Shown here one piece after another: positions 23,934 through 35,628 of a stretch of DNA of 64,000 nt. The DNA is from Pelodera strongyloides (Eukaryota > Nematoda > Chromadorea > Rhabditida > Rhabditidae), in the NCBI GenBank assembly GCA_036852015.1, contig JAANDG010000480.1, positions 50,872 to 114,871 on the forward strand. The letters are read 5' to 3'. Made by a program: the position numbers and the translations under genes. Below the pieces are notes generated by a model. The model was given only the letters and a program-made list of their open reading frames with translations. It did not search any database and was not told the DNA's origin. Within the stretch, counting starts at the first letter, position 1. Each line of letters begins with the position of its first letter.

Positions 23934-26900
23934 ATTGCGAGATGCGAGGGTGAGATGAAATTTTGATTATCAAGTTTTCAGGAGATTATTTGCGTACAAA
24001 CATCGAACAAGATCCTTGATTGCACACCATTTTCCACCACGCTTGCCACATCACCATTGTCACGGCCTGATATGGTAACCACTAAAAACTCGTTGAAATA
24101 ACGTAGCGCAAATATCTAAACAGGCTCAAGCGCATCACTACCTCAACTGAAACACCCTCAACGAATTGCGTATCTAATTCCTTCCTATACCTTAGGCTGA
24201 GACTTAGGCACATGTTCATAGGTATAGTTTGATGTGTAGGCAAGCCTTAGGCGCGTGACTATACTCACTTAGGCACTTCGATAAAATAGACTTCGCTTGC
24301 AGGTGAAAATCGATTTGGCAGAGGACATCTGCACAATTCCCTATAGTTCTGGTACATCAGGCATGCCCAAAGGTGTCATGCTCTCTCACATGAATATGGC
24401 GGCAATGGCGATCATTCTAATGTAATCTTATTTTATATTTTAGGGTAAAAGGTTTGCCTGTCACGGGAAAAGTTAGCTTGTTTAGAAGATGTTTCACGAA
24501 CATTGCTATGGAAGCCCCCGTCCATAAGACGCAAACCTCGAAGAGTAATCTCGTCAAGAGACCGCACGACCACGACGATTTCTATCTACAATAGTAATAG
24601 TCGCGCACTTGCGCACCTTTTAGGCATGATCAACATCCCTGATGTAGCTCGTTTTCCAGTTGTGGTCCTTTGAATTATGAATTATGAAGGTTATGAATTA
24701 TGAAGGTTAATTTAATTATGAAGGTTAATATAATTTAGCAATCGCGGCCCGAAAACCCTAGATCATGAGACAACTTTATGCGCTCTTCCTACGTATCACC
24801 AACTTGGCCTTTTCAAGTAAGTCGTTGCGCCATTTTGTTAAAGGAGGAGACTCTTAAATATAATGAAAGCATTATAATGTATTCGCTTCAACATTCAGTG
24901 ATATCGAACTTGTTGTTAGGCTATATCTACTATATCTACTATATATATATATATATCTTAATAGTCTCTCGGTCAATGAAGGTATTAGCCCGCCGACCCT
25001 AAAAGAAACAAAAATTTACGCATGTTAAATACATTTTAGCACGCTAATGTCACTGAAACGCGCCAAGCATCTGGTTATGTTCCGTCGTTTTAACCTCGAG
25101 CAATTTCTGCAACACGTACAGAAGTATAAGGTATGAGGAGTATCTTTCTACCGTGGTTAGTGCTTACAAGGGAATATAAGTCGTCTTATCGATGAAACCT
25201 TCGATGCCACATGCGAGAACACATAAACTAAGGGTTTAGAGAAATAATATGTTTCTTTTTACCTTTTACATGTGAGTTACGGCTTCTCGCTAGATCTCGT
25301 TAGTTTATTCTATCATGTGCCATCGAAGGTTTCATCGGGGGTCATCGATAAGCCGACTTACTTATGGAAATGGTCCTTGTTAAGACCACTTGCTAAAACG
25401 AACGGAACTTCAAAGATAGAACATCATTTCTGCCATTCTTCCACGATTGTTCCCAAAATTCGTTCATATTGTTTTCGACTCCTGACTGTTTATTTGTTTT
25501 TTTTTTTGCCTCCGATTTTTTTCCGCTCCAATCCCTCAATCGCATGTGTCTACTGCCGGTACAACACTAATGTCAAACCCTTTATAAGATTTAGGTGGAA
25601 AACATGGTTTTGGTCCCGGCAATCGCGCAAATGTTGGCCGAAAGTCCGCTTCTCGAGAAGTACGATCTTTCTTGTGTGAAAACAATGTCCGCCGGTGGCG
25701 CCGTGCTCCCAAAAAGCACCCAGAGACGCCTCGAAAAACTCTTGCCGTTGTCACTTCGATCAGGTAAAGATGAAGAAGTCGTATTCGGCTTTTTTTGTGA
25801 CCGTGCAATAGCGCGCTGGCCACGAAGTGCGGACCGGCGGACAAAATTTCAAGTCTAGGGTCCGCGGGTGCTCGCCAGTTGCGCGCGAAAATTATACAAT
25901 TCACTTTGGGTCTCCTGTGGCGCATCTGTGGCACACCTTCAACGCCCACGAAGAGTGCACCACAGTTGCACCATGTTTTTGGTCTGCACGCCCCTTTTGG
26001 CTATGCGTTTTGGAATTAAGATTTCATGTTATCTTGTTATTGCGTTTTTCCAATTAGGTTATGGCATGACGGAGCTCACGGTCGCAATGTGTATGATAAA
26101 TTCTCTCGACGAGCCAATGGACTCGGTTGGAGGATTGATAGCCAATGCCGAGCTGAAGGTTGGTAGGACAAATTAATTGGCCGATGCCATTAGCATATTC
26201 CTTTGAAGTAATTGCTCTTTAGCTTTTGAATACTCAAATAAAAACAAGATGTGCTAGTAATGGGGTTTTCTTTCAAGTATGGTGAAAATTTACAGTATTT
26301 TGAAACTACACGAGAATATTTTTTAATTTTTTCATATTATATGTATGTGCAAGTTTCATGCAGAAATCCGTAGTATTGATAGAAACACACCGACTTTTTG
26401 GGACACTTGGAAACCCCCATAAAGTTGAGACTTAGTGAGTTCTGAGTACCGGAATGGATAGAATCACCGGTAAGAACTTGGAATTATAAATGTATTGTTA
26501 AATTTTAGTGATTCTAAGTTCAGGTGGTGGATCCCAAGACTGGCCGCGAATGTGCCGCGAATCAATCCGGAGAGCTTCGATTCCGCGGTTCTAATGTAAT
26601 GAAAGGATACTGGAAGAATCCGAAGGCTACAAAAGAAACCTTCGACGAAGATGGATTCTTGAAGACAGGTTGGTCATAGTGAGCATCCGGTGGCTATGGA
26701 GATGAGGTGACCATGAGCTTACCGAGCCCGTACCCTAAACTTGGGACCAAATTGGGCCCCAAGGTTAGGGTACGGGCGCCACGTTCCCGCCCGCGCACCC
26801 TCCTTGGTCAGGGCTAATTGTACATTTCACCACTACACCACAGCACCACCTTACATCACCGTGCAACTCAGTACACCGCATTTTCAAGGGCACCACATTT

Positions 26901-28096
26901 TGTGAAAGGACACCTCAATGACACCACAGCAACACCACACTAGACCACGCTGTTTGAAACACAGTTATATAATGCAAAGCAAAGGAATGAGTATCGTGCA
27001 CAAGTAGAGGCAAACTCGGCTTGTTGAATTACTTTTTCTTTGAAGAACAACTGGTGTAGAATTCAATGAGAGGGCTCCACTTCTTTTAAATTCTTACTAG
27101 AACTTTACCACCAAATCAATATGTTTAGGTGATTTGGGATACTACGACGACAAGGGTCTTGTTTTCATCACGGGTCGGATAAAAGAGTTAATAAAGGTTA
27201 AGGGCTTGCAGGTGAGCCTTCTTTATCCTGCATTGAATAAGCATAGAAATAATACTTTGTTGTAGTTTAGCAGTGAAGCCCTAAATCACTAGGAAATAGA
27301 GCCCTTATTTTAGTAACTAGAATTATATGTAATCGTCAATTACCTCTATTCTACTTACCTTTTCCTATATCTTTACCTACCCTTTATCGAATAGGTTTCG
27401 CCGAGCGAGCTCGAGAACCTGCTCCTTGCCCTGAATGGTGTGAGAGACTGCGGTGTCATTGGAGTGCCTGACAAGAAGGCCGGTGAACTACCGGCAGCTT
27501 TCATTGTTAGAGGTTCCCAGGACCTTACTGAAGATGATGTTCATCGTTTTGTGAACGGTAATTATAATTATAAGGGCTTCTTGCATTAACATACAGGATC
27601 ACTTTAAATTTCTCTCGAAGGGAGTCGGCAGTGTAGTGAAAGGACGATATTTCTGAACAACTTTAAATTTCCAGAACGCGTGGCTCCTTATAAGCGGTTG
27701 ACTGGAGGTGTCTTCTTCGTTGATTCCCTACCAAGGACGCCAACTGGTAATGTTTTAGTGTTCAACATAGATGAATTTTTCGCACGTTCGCGGCGGCCGT
27801 CGGGCGCCAATTCGCCGCCCATTTTCGCACAAACCAGGAATTTTCGCGGCATATTTGTCCTCGTCACGCTTCGGCTGAGCATACTTGCCAAAATACCGAT
27901 AGCCAGATAGCCGCCGCGCACTCAATCATCAGAGTATCTCCTACAAGCGAGATAGCTACCCACGTGCGTCTAAACCTACGTGGTAAGAGATAGAAGATGA
28001 CCGTAGTGATCAATCTATAATAACATGTTTTCAGGAAAGCTTCAACGCCATAAAATCAAACTTCCCGAAAGTACAAGAGAGAAATCCAAATTGTGA
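22279..28096 (+). CDS. Peroxisomal acyl-CoA synthetase of the 4-coumarate-CoA ligase/luciferase type
   Basis: ANL-superfamily enzyme that activates a carboxylic acid to an acyl-adenylate and then a CoA thioester; the substrate is not predictable. Exons: 22279-22389, 22747-22851, 22969-23074, 23620-23726, 23982-24074, 24303-24421, 24762-24816, 25040-25130, 25595-25763, 26058-26158, 26524-26668, 27129-27211, 27395-27557, 27675-27746, 28035-28096. Motifs: P-loop [12 protein letters not shown] near residues 188-199, [62 protein letters not shown], and the catalytic-lysine region PRTPTGKLQR. The protein ends in SKL, a canonical PTS1, so a peroxisomal location is inferred. Visible coding is about 527 aa; phase shows that one short exon of length 3n+2 between 24422 and 24761 is unassigned. 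The start fits family N-termini and follows ttcctag directly, consistent with trans-splicing. Confidence 0.93.
23820..23931. repeat. Two adjacent microsatellites, (GTTC)n and (GA)n
   Basis: About eleven gttc tetramers run directly into a (ga)n tract of roughly 48 bases, in an intron of the acyl-CoA synthetase. Confidence 0.9.
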
Positions 28097-28744
28097 AGAA
28101 ATTGCGTTGATGAAGATTATTATAGCATTCAGTCAGTATTGATAGCGTTTTATTTTGTTCTGTGTCAATTTGATTTCCTTGAGTTCTTGCTTTCCGTTGA
28201 ATTTTGAATTCTGGTTTGGCACTGTGTATAAATAATTCTGACCTGAAATGTTTGCTTTCTTCTTCAAAATGGAACACGGAAGTACACGAATTTTGCTAAG
28301 TCCTGATTATACTTTATTCGCAAAGGAACTACTCGAAACTTGAACTGTATGCAATAAAAAATAAATAGATTCGTCCAAGAACACAGAAGGAGAATCAGTA
28401 TTTGCTACAGTATCATGTTTTCATGACAATCTGACAATGAGAAGCAAGTTGCTGCCAATTCTACAGTACGTATTGTTCAAAATAATATATGTTGATAGTA
28501 CACGATAAAATTCAAAATACAAGTTCGCAGATAAAGTACCGTATTTTCAATAGTGTGCAGGTTCAGAGAGTGGCCAGACACACATAAAATGCACTATGCA
28601 TGCACGTTTCGTTTGCACGCGTTTTTGCCGATCTGGCATTCAAAGTTTGACTTGTTTTCTTCTCCTGTTTTCATCGCGTTTTCCATTTCTTTCCTATGAT
28701 TTTCATTCAGTCCATTTCTTTTTATTTGCAGGGCGAACCGGAAT
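28097..28744. promoter_or_regulatory. Spacer between synthetase stop and PAF1 start
   Basis: A 648-bp same-strand spacer. It includes a caataaaaaataaatag segment near 28351-28368 suitable as the synthetase poly(A) signal. It ends in tttatttgcag at 28721-28731, 13 bases before the PAF1 ATG. That acceptor-like sequence suits either an intron in the PAF1 leader or spliced-leader addition. The spacing is larger than that usual in compact nematode operons, so co-transcription is not supported. Confidence 0.45.
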
Positions 28745-31700
28745 ATGAGCCAGTCGAACCGTCATTCACAATCGCCGGCAAGTCGCCGCGCAAAAGAGTA
28801 AGATTTGTCATGCAGTTGTAGTTGTACATTGACTTTTTCATTATAATCCGACACTTTGTACTCCACTGTTTTATTTAGCAAGCCTCAAGTCGACTTTCTC
28901 TGCAAGGTGAAGTACGCGAATAATCTTCCGGATGTTCCTTTCGAAGGAAAATTTCTTCCATGTCCTTTTGTCGCCCTGGACAGGTATAGTGCTATTGTTA
29001 TTATGAATACCACTTTATTCATATATCATTATTGCCGCATAATTTGCTATTTTGATATGTAATAATGTGTCGTTTGACTGTTTCAATTAGTTCATTATAT
29101 TTAAGTATGAACATTTCAGGTTTGTCGAATATAAAACCTCCTTACTGGAACGCGAACACAAGTGGGAGGTTGGTTTTTCGTTGCTTGTTTTGTCATACGT
29201 AGTATAAATGCGGATGCGGGAACGGACCGGGCGCAACGCCAAAACTGTTTTCACACTTTCACATCCGTGCAAGCGGTATATTAGTTAAAATTGTTGAATA
29301 TATGAGTTTGTTGCATATATGAGTTCGCCGTTGTTATTTTCTAATGGAGTTTTCTAGGTCCTTTGCGAGGCCGACATGGGAGTCAACATAGATCTTATTA
29401 ATCCGGCTACCTATGTACTACCGCGCGGACGTGTAGAGGTATGTTGTATTTGTCAAGTTGTCAAGTAACGTAATTTGGGGCCATAAATGTGTAAATTTTC
29501 GGCAGCCCCAACCAGCCACAAAGGTTTTAAAACACACTGTATATTTGTCCACTTATATATCCACTTCTGAAGATATCGTGTATGTTAGTTCGTGAAGAGT
29601 AAAGAGGTTAAAGGGACAGGCCCATCAAAGTAAACCTATATTTACGAAGTATTCGTAATGTATATAGAGCATTTTTATTACAATATATACAAACCAAATT
29701 TCACCTACTTTCGCCCTCGAGGACTCATCCACATATGTATACCGTAAAACTGCAGAGATCGAAGCTGTCTACGCAAATTTATCAAGAAATTAAAATGCGA
29801 GCTAAATTTACATATACACCTTGGAAGTCTGCGGCTTTATGGTATACATATGCGGATGCGCACATCGGAAAAAGTCCTCGAGGGCGAAAGTAGATGAAAT
29901 TTGGTTTGTATATATTGTAATAAAAATGCTGTATATACATTATGAACGTTTCGTAAATATAGGTTTACTTTGATGGGCCTGTCCCTTTAACATGTAAAAC
30001 CTTTCATGCATGCGGGCAAAATGGCAGAACTTCCTCCCTAATTATAATTCCCTGCCTATGTGCCTATTTTTTTAGCTGCACCCGAAAGACCAAGAACTTT
30101 TACAGGAGGAAAGCGTTAGTCAGCAGAATTTGCGCAGGTACGCAGTTTATTATCATCAAATGGGGGGGGGGGAGGCTTTAGTTGTACGTACAACGCAATC
30201 GCACGGGAAGATAATGAGCTTGGCACTTGGGTATTAGTTTCTTGTTATATACCTAGCTTTTTTATATTGGACGTCTTGCCTGTTTCGTCGACCATCGAAA
30301 CAGTGATGATATCTGCTAGTTTGAATTTATTTTCTTTGTATGTTGATTAACACAATTAACATCACCCTTTCTCTTTCTTCAGGTCCCTTCAGCACTCCAA
30401 GGTTGTGCCTTTCATGAGAAAGACTGAATATATTGGATCCGAATTTAACAGGTAACTTGAACATAGTTTTTCTCTTTTCTTTTCGTTCCTTGTTCTTGTT
30501 GGTTGTTGAAAATTACAATTACGGTAATTGTTAGTTAAAACTGCCGTCTGTCGACACCTTTCGCTTTCGGCTCAGGATAGTATGTAGGCGGTGTTGCTTT
30601 AGTTTTTGTCATTGTCGTGTCCCAGATCCGGACAGGGGTGGCTTGCGCTAGCGACTAACACGCTAGCCAGTGGGCCACATGACTTTTTTTCTTGTTTTTA
30701 TTACGTTTGTTCTTCTAGATTCGGAGTGTCCGCCGATCGTCAAGAAATAAAGGTCGGCTACAATCTGCACAAACAGAAACAGGACGTTGAGACGTATCGT
30801 GACAAACAATCACAAGTTGATGCGATAGCTAAAACGTTTTTGGAGGTCAGGCTTTTTAGGACCACAAACATTTTTTCTTAAATGTTTCATCCAGTAATTC
30901 TGATGATTTATGAAGTTTAAGTGAGATAAATTACTTTCGAAGAGGTCACCAACCAAGCTGTTTGGCGTTTTTCTCTCGATAGTTCCGACTGTTCATTCCG
31001 AATTTATTTATTTGTATGTATATATTTTTAGGTTAAAAAGAAGGTCAAGAGGCACTACAGTAAAAAGGATGTGTATGCAGTGGAGGAGCTGCCAGTTCTA
31101 CCGGATTTCGATGTGAGTTGCTTGTATGTTTGTTTTTACACTTGCTGTTTGCTCTTCGAAACTTCCAAGGGCAACACCCATTATCTTTTTTTCCAATGTG
31201 AGATTTCTTTGTAAAGTGGCGCCTTTTTCTAATGAGCTTTTCTGTTGCGCAGCATACGGAGCTAGTTTGCTCATTTGCTCTGTTTTTAATATGGTAATGA
31301 AATCGCTCATGGGTATCACCTTGATAGGAACCCGGATATAGTAATCTAGTTGAATATTCACAAGGTGCTGGTGCGCTGAGAAGTCGTGAACTTAGCATTT
31401 TTTATTTAATTTACTTTTAGTTGTGGAAGTACAGCTTTGCTCAAGTCACGTTCGACGCCGATCCTTCAGTGTTGAGCGCTCCCGAATCCATAAGACGAAC
31501 GATGATGGAACAAGGACAAATCAGGTTGATTCATCTTTTCTGATTTTCTTCTCAGTGGCCGTATGCACGAACGCGCCGGGAGGCTCCCAGCCTCCTGTGG
31601 GAGGTGGGAGGTGAGCGAAAGAGAGGGATCGCCGTATCGCACATCGAAGACACACTCAGAACCAAATTCTCCCACCCAGGGAGGTTCCCGCTGTTCGTCC

Positions 31701-32129
31701 ATACGTCCCGGGGACGTAAGGTAAGTTCCGTCGTGCGTAATTGGAGGTGATCTGGACAGGAATCAGGAATAGAATAGTTCGTGGGGAAGGTGTAACAAGT
31801 AAAACAACGACATGCTTCCCTCTATATGATCCTGAGAGGATATTCACCACTCAATTCCCCAATGGGAATGGGGAAATGCTGTCTTTTTCCCTGACGTTTG
31901 TGAATGCTAGTTTCTGTCCTCAGGGATTGTTAGGGAATTTTTCCCAGGGGAATCGAGTGGTGAGTATGGCTTCAGGATGTGTTTCTTGCTTGATGACGTG
32001 AGAACACCAACACGGTTTATGTAGTGCGCGCAGAGGATGAGTGGATGAGAATAATGACTCGGTTTTTGGGGTTTGCCTTTTATGCATAGATTTATATCGC
32101 TACACTTTGTGCTTTGTGCTAGATTTTTT

Positions 32130-32168
<39 letters not shown>

Positions 32169-34388
32169 CATTTAATCTTCCAGGGGTATGCAAGACGACA
32201 CCGGAGTACACTTTGTCACATATTTCTGTCCCGATGTGGCCACTATTCAAAAGAGGATGGAAGATAAGGAGGCGGGAGTGGCCTATGACCCGAATTATAT
32301 GTGAGTTTATCTTTTTTTAAGTATATTTTTAGCCTTTTTATTTTCAATTTTGCGGTTATATGCTGTTCGAGAGAGCGCATCAACGATGTAAGCTTTGTGA
32401 AAAATAAACACTAAATTAGCAGGTATTCAGTATTCGTACTGAATGTGGCTCGTGCTGAGCTAGAGTGGAGGGAGAGGTTTTTGATGTGTAATTTGTGCAG
32501 ATTGACCACGGACTGGACGGCTGATCAGCATTTCTAATAATGGAAATAATAATAAGTGTTGCGAGTGCGAGTTCAACAGATGATCCTCCGGTTAGTTTTC
32601 ATTGCACGATCTAATTATTTTTTACGTTTCAGTTACGCATACCCTCAAAATCGCGAGTACACGTGGGTAGTCCGCAATAAAGGAAGCAAGGAATTTGTTC
32701 AGGTTTTTTTTTCTTTGCTTTTCTAGCTTTCCCTTTCATTTCTATTTATAATCTATAGTGGATCCTATTGTGAGATCGAGATGTCATTCCAAAATAAAAT
32801 GCATGCATTCGTGCTACTAATCTATCCCTGATGAAACGAGGTCAGTGTGCATTAGTTGTATACCACCTAGGTTTGGACCAACATGGGACATATGACGTAG
32901 GTATGGCTATCGCTCTTGTAGGATATAGCCTGTGAAGTCGTTTCTTTGTTAATACTAGTATTCTATACTCGCTTGTTTGTAATACAAAAACGAATATTTG
33001 TATCAAAGGCACTACCCAACGATTATCAACTTCTAATAAACGAGGTTCACCTAATTAAATTGATCTAAAGATTTTATGTAGGAATCAAAATTGTTAATTA
33101 GGATGTATGTTCCAGAAAACTTCTTACAAATTTAGATAGTAGCATAGCAATAACTTTCACCCGATCGGAGATTCGAAGGGTACTTCAAATTCGGATTTCG
33201 GAGTAAAATACTGTAGTAGTATCTAATTCCCCCTTTCAGGACACGTTCTTCTTGTCATTCCGCGATGGAAATGTGTACTATAATGAATTGGGTACGAGCG
33301 TCAAGTTGACGAGACGGCGCAAGATGTACAATAAGGTGAGCGAGTTTTTTGTTTAATTTCTAATTGACAAGCCTTACCATGTTGCGAGAGCTGTATGATA
33401 TTTATAGAGATGTTCGTAATAGATCGTAGCAACGTGCCATACTGGTCGTTCAAACTAAACATTGTATGCGTAGGCTTAGATTAGATCTGCATTTGCATGA
33501 CAACGTATCGTACGTACAAACATTTGAACATTATGATTTTTGATATATGCATGTAACGGATCCACTATTCACATTGCAGCGGGCCATTTTCAACGTACCA
33601 GCATTGTATGATATTTTGCATTGTAAATGAGTGTGATATTTTACACCTGCCGTTCGAAGAGCCCTACGGGCTCTTCTCCGACTGAAGGAATCGGAGAAAA
33701 TATTTTGTTTCGTTCACACAAACAAAAGACCAAATCCTTATCCTTTATATTAATAAGTTATTGATAATAATGTGCACATTTCAGCGTGCTATTCTAAACG
33801 TGCGTCATATCGAGCCATCCGAGGAGGAGCTTGCGCAGATGGAGAACCGAGTCCAACAATTGCTGGATCCACACTATGAAGCCAAAGTTGAGGAGCAAGA
33901 AGAGGAAGAAGTGGAGGCGGAGTCGTCGGGAGAGGAGGACGGAGAAGGGAGCAGGGAGGCCTCGGGTGAGAAGTTGGGGATTTTGACTTGGGGGAGGGGA
34001 TGGGGAGTTTGGAGAGTAGGAGTGGGAGGGTACTTTGGGGCGGCGAGAGACTAGAGGGCATTGTGTTTGCTGGGTATCTGATTAGATGCGTTGCTTCGGA
34101 AAGCTAGACGTTTGTCGTTTGATGGAGCCTGAATTGAATACGATACGCAAAATACTAGCATTGAACTGGCTTTGTTAGAATATTCTGGAGCGCGAAGTCC
34201 TAAAAAAGCTTGGGTTCCACGATCTACTTTATATTAGTGATTAGTAATTTGAGTTTGATGTGATTGTTTAATATGATTTTAATTATTCAGATTCTGATGA
34301 AGATGATGCAGTGGAAAAGAAGGCGAGCAGGAGCAGTGATAGCGATAGTGATCGGAAGAAGGATTCGGATGATAGTGACAGTGATTAG
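28745..34388 (+). CDS. pafo-1: PAF1, RNA polymerase II-associated factor 1 homologue
   Basis: Core subunit of the nuclear Paf1 complex, which travels with RNA polymerase II and supports elongation and histone modification. Exons: 28745-28797, 28879-28983, 29120-29168, 29358-29438, 30076-30137, 30383-30451, 30719-30845, 31032-31112, 31421-31524, 32184-32300, 32633-32702, 33240-33335, 33785-33965, 34291-34388; all phases agree, giving 430 aa (C. elegans relative about 425, human 531). Recognised blocks in order are [101 protein letters not shown] and the [17 protein letters not shown] region. The C-terminus is an acidic Ser/Asp/Glu tail ending SDSD, as in the family. A stop-containing alternative exon lies at 33580-33630. 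Confidence 0.96.
29608..29990. mobile_element. TTAA MITE, family B copy 2
   Basis: In the PAF1 intron between exons 4 and 5. It has the same ends as 9568-9963 (TTAAAGGGACAGGCCCATCA and its inverse) and a highly similar interior. The close similarity of the two copies indicates fairly recent amplification. Confidence 0.85.
30617..30682 (-). repeat. tRNA-like (SINE-type) fragment
   Basis: The minus strand reads gtggcccactggctagcgtg, like a tRNA D-arm and A box, followed by a Cys-type variable stretch. I could not fold a complete cloverleaf, and the 3' part does not fit a T-arm. It is probably a tRNA-derived repeat in a PAF1 intron and not a functional tRNA. Confidence 0.3.
32128..32164. repeat. 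(AAT)n microsatellite
   Basis: About twelve perfect aat/taa units, shortly upstream of the acceptor of PAF1 exon 10. Confidence 0.9.
33580..33630 (+). other. Putative alternative terminal exon of PAF1
   Basis: Preceded by an acceptor, acattgcag, this 51-base segment reads in the PAF1 phase as [16 protein letters not shown] and then TGA. It begins almost like the constitutive exon 13 at 33785, which reads [12 protein letters not shown]. Splicing exon 12 to it would end the protein before the acidic tail. It is either a diverged partial exon duplication used as an alternative end, or a relic. Confidence 0.45.
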
Positions 34389-35628
34389 AATATTAAAAAT
34401 TAGAATATTGTGGAGGACGGCTGAGTTGAATACTGTAGGATGAATGTATGTGATTGTCCTGATGCTTGTTCTGTGCTATTTATTGAATAATATACGATGG
34501 TGAGTACTGATTAGTTTGCAGTTCACATAAATATCGAAATTAAGGTTCAGATCTCTCCCTTCTCCTTTATTCATTGTTATTGTTTTGTGCAAATTTTCTG
34601 AGGTAATTATTCTCATGTTGTTGAATGAATGCGACTTGTTGGTTCGTTGTGATATTTGTACATCAGTAAACTTTTGAAAAACTGATTTTATGTGCAAACT
34701 TGCAAACAAATTTATTATAGTTGCTGAGATCGAAAACACATAATATGTACAAGTGACGGCAAAATATACAGTAAGCAGAAATAAGTGAATTGAAAGTAAG
34801 TGTAAAACAATATGTAAAATGAATGCTCGTAACCCGTGTGACGAATAAAGTGAAGAAAATAAAGGATATGGGAAGGATAAATAATACCATGTCAATAAGT
34901 TTGTAATAGAGGTTGTATAATGTGAAAATGGTAAGAAAAGAAGTATATAGTACGTGAATAAGTAAGAGCTTGTATAGTGTCAATAAGTAAAAGAGGTTGT
35001 ATAATAATGTGAAAATGGTAAGAAAGGAATGATGTCGTACTGTAGGGGATGAATCATTAAGCTTTATAAAAATTATGCGTATGCATGACTTTTGTGTTAT
35101 ACTATTCGTTGTATAAACTTTACAAACATACGAAAGATTATAGATTTGTCGTAGATGTCATACTGTAAAGGCCAGATTATTGGGGGATTTTTTTTGCTAT
35201 TTGCGTGCGGTATGATTCCGTCAATTAATGTGTTCGCAATTGTGGTGTAATTAGGAAGATTCTCTCCTCGTCATACGAGGAGTTGCACGGAACTCGTCTT
35301 CCTCGCGAATTGTCTGAAATAAGCATATGTGTTACTTTTCTTTTTGAAATCAGCATATATGTAATTTGCGTGCTTGCTTGATACGGTGCTTTTCGAGGGG
35401 CAGAACGAACCTCTAGAGTTGCGCACCGTAACAGTTTGGGATGTTTCCCGCAAAAGAATTTGATGCGCGCGGAACACGTTTTTCACCGACTTTGTTTCCC
35501 GTTTTGGTAACTTTACGCAACTTTACGCAAACGTGTATGGTGTGCTTGGAAGGTAACTAAGTCTAAGAACACTAGAGCTAGGATATTATTCAGTAAGCTA
35601 TTTTATGACATCTAAATAGATCTACAAT
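34389..35628. other. Region between PAF1 and the unrecognised minus-strand gene
   Basis: Convergent intergenic sequence. It holds AT-rich stretches with local duplications: a gtcaataagt/gtataatgtgaaaatggtaa motif occurs near 34890-34935 and again near 34978-35022. At 35385-35520 there is a GC-richer block that recurs at about 40885-41000. I see no additional gene. Confidence 0.5.
35385..35520. repeat. Dispersed GC-rich repeat, family J copy 1
   Basis: It contains gagttgcgcaccgtaacagt, ttgggatgtttcccgcaaaa and gaatttgatgcgcgcggaac, all closely matched by the block at 40885-41010. The two are in the same orientation. The unit is non-coding in any recognisable way. Confidence 0.6.

Noticed and set aside
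22279..34388. Operon of the synthetase and PAF1
   Set aside because: The spacer of about 650 bp is longer than usual for nematode operons and the functions are unrelated.
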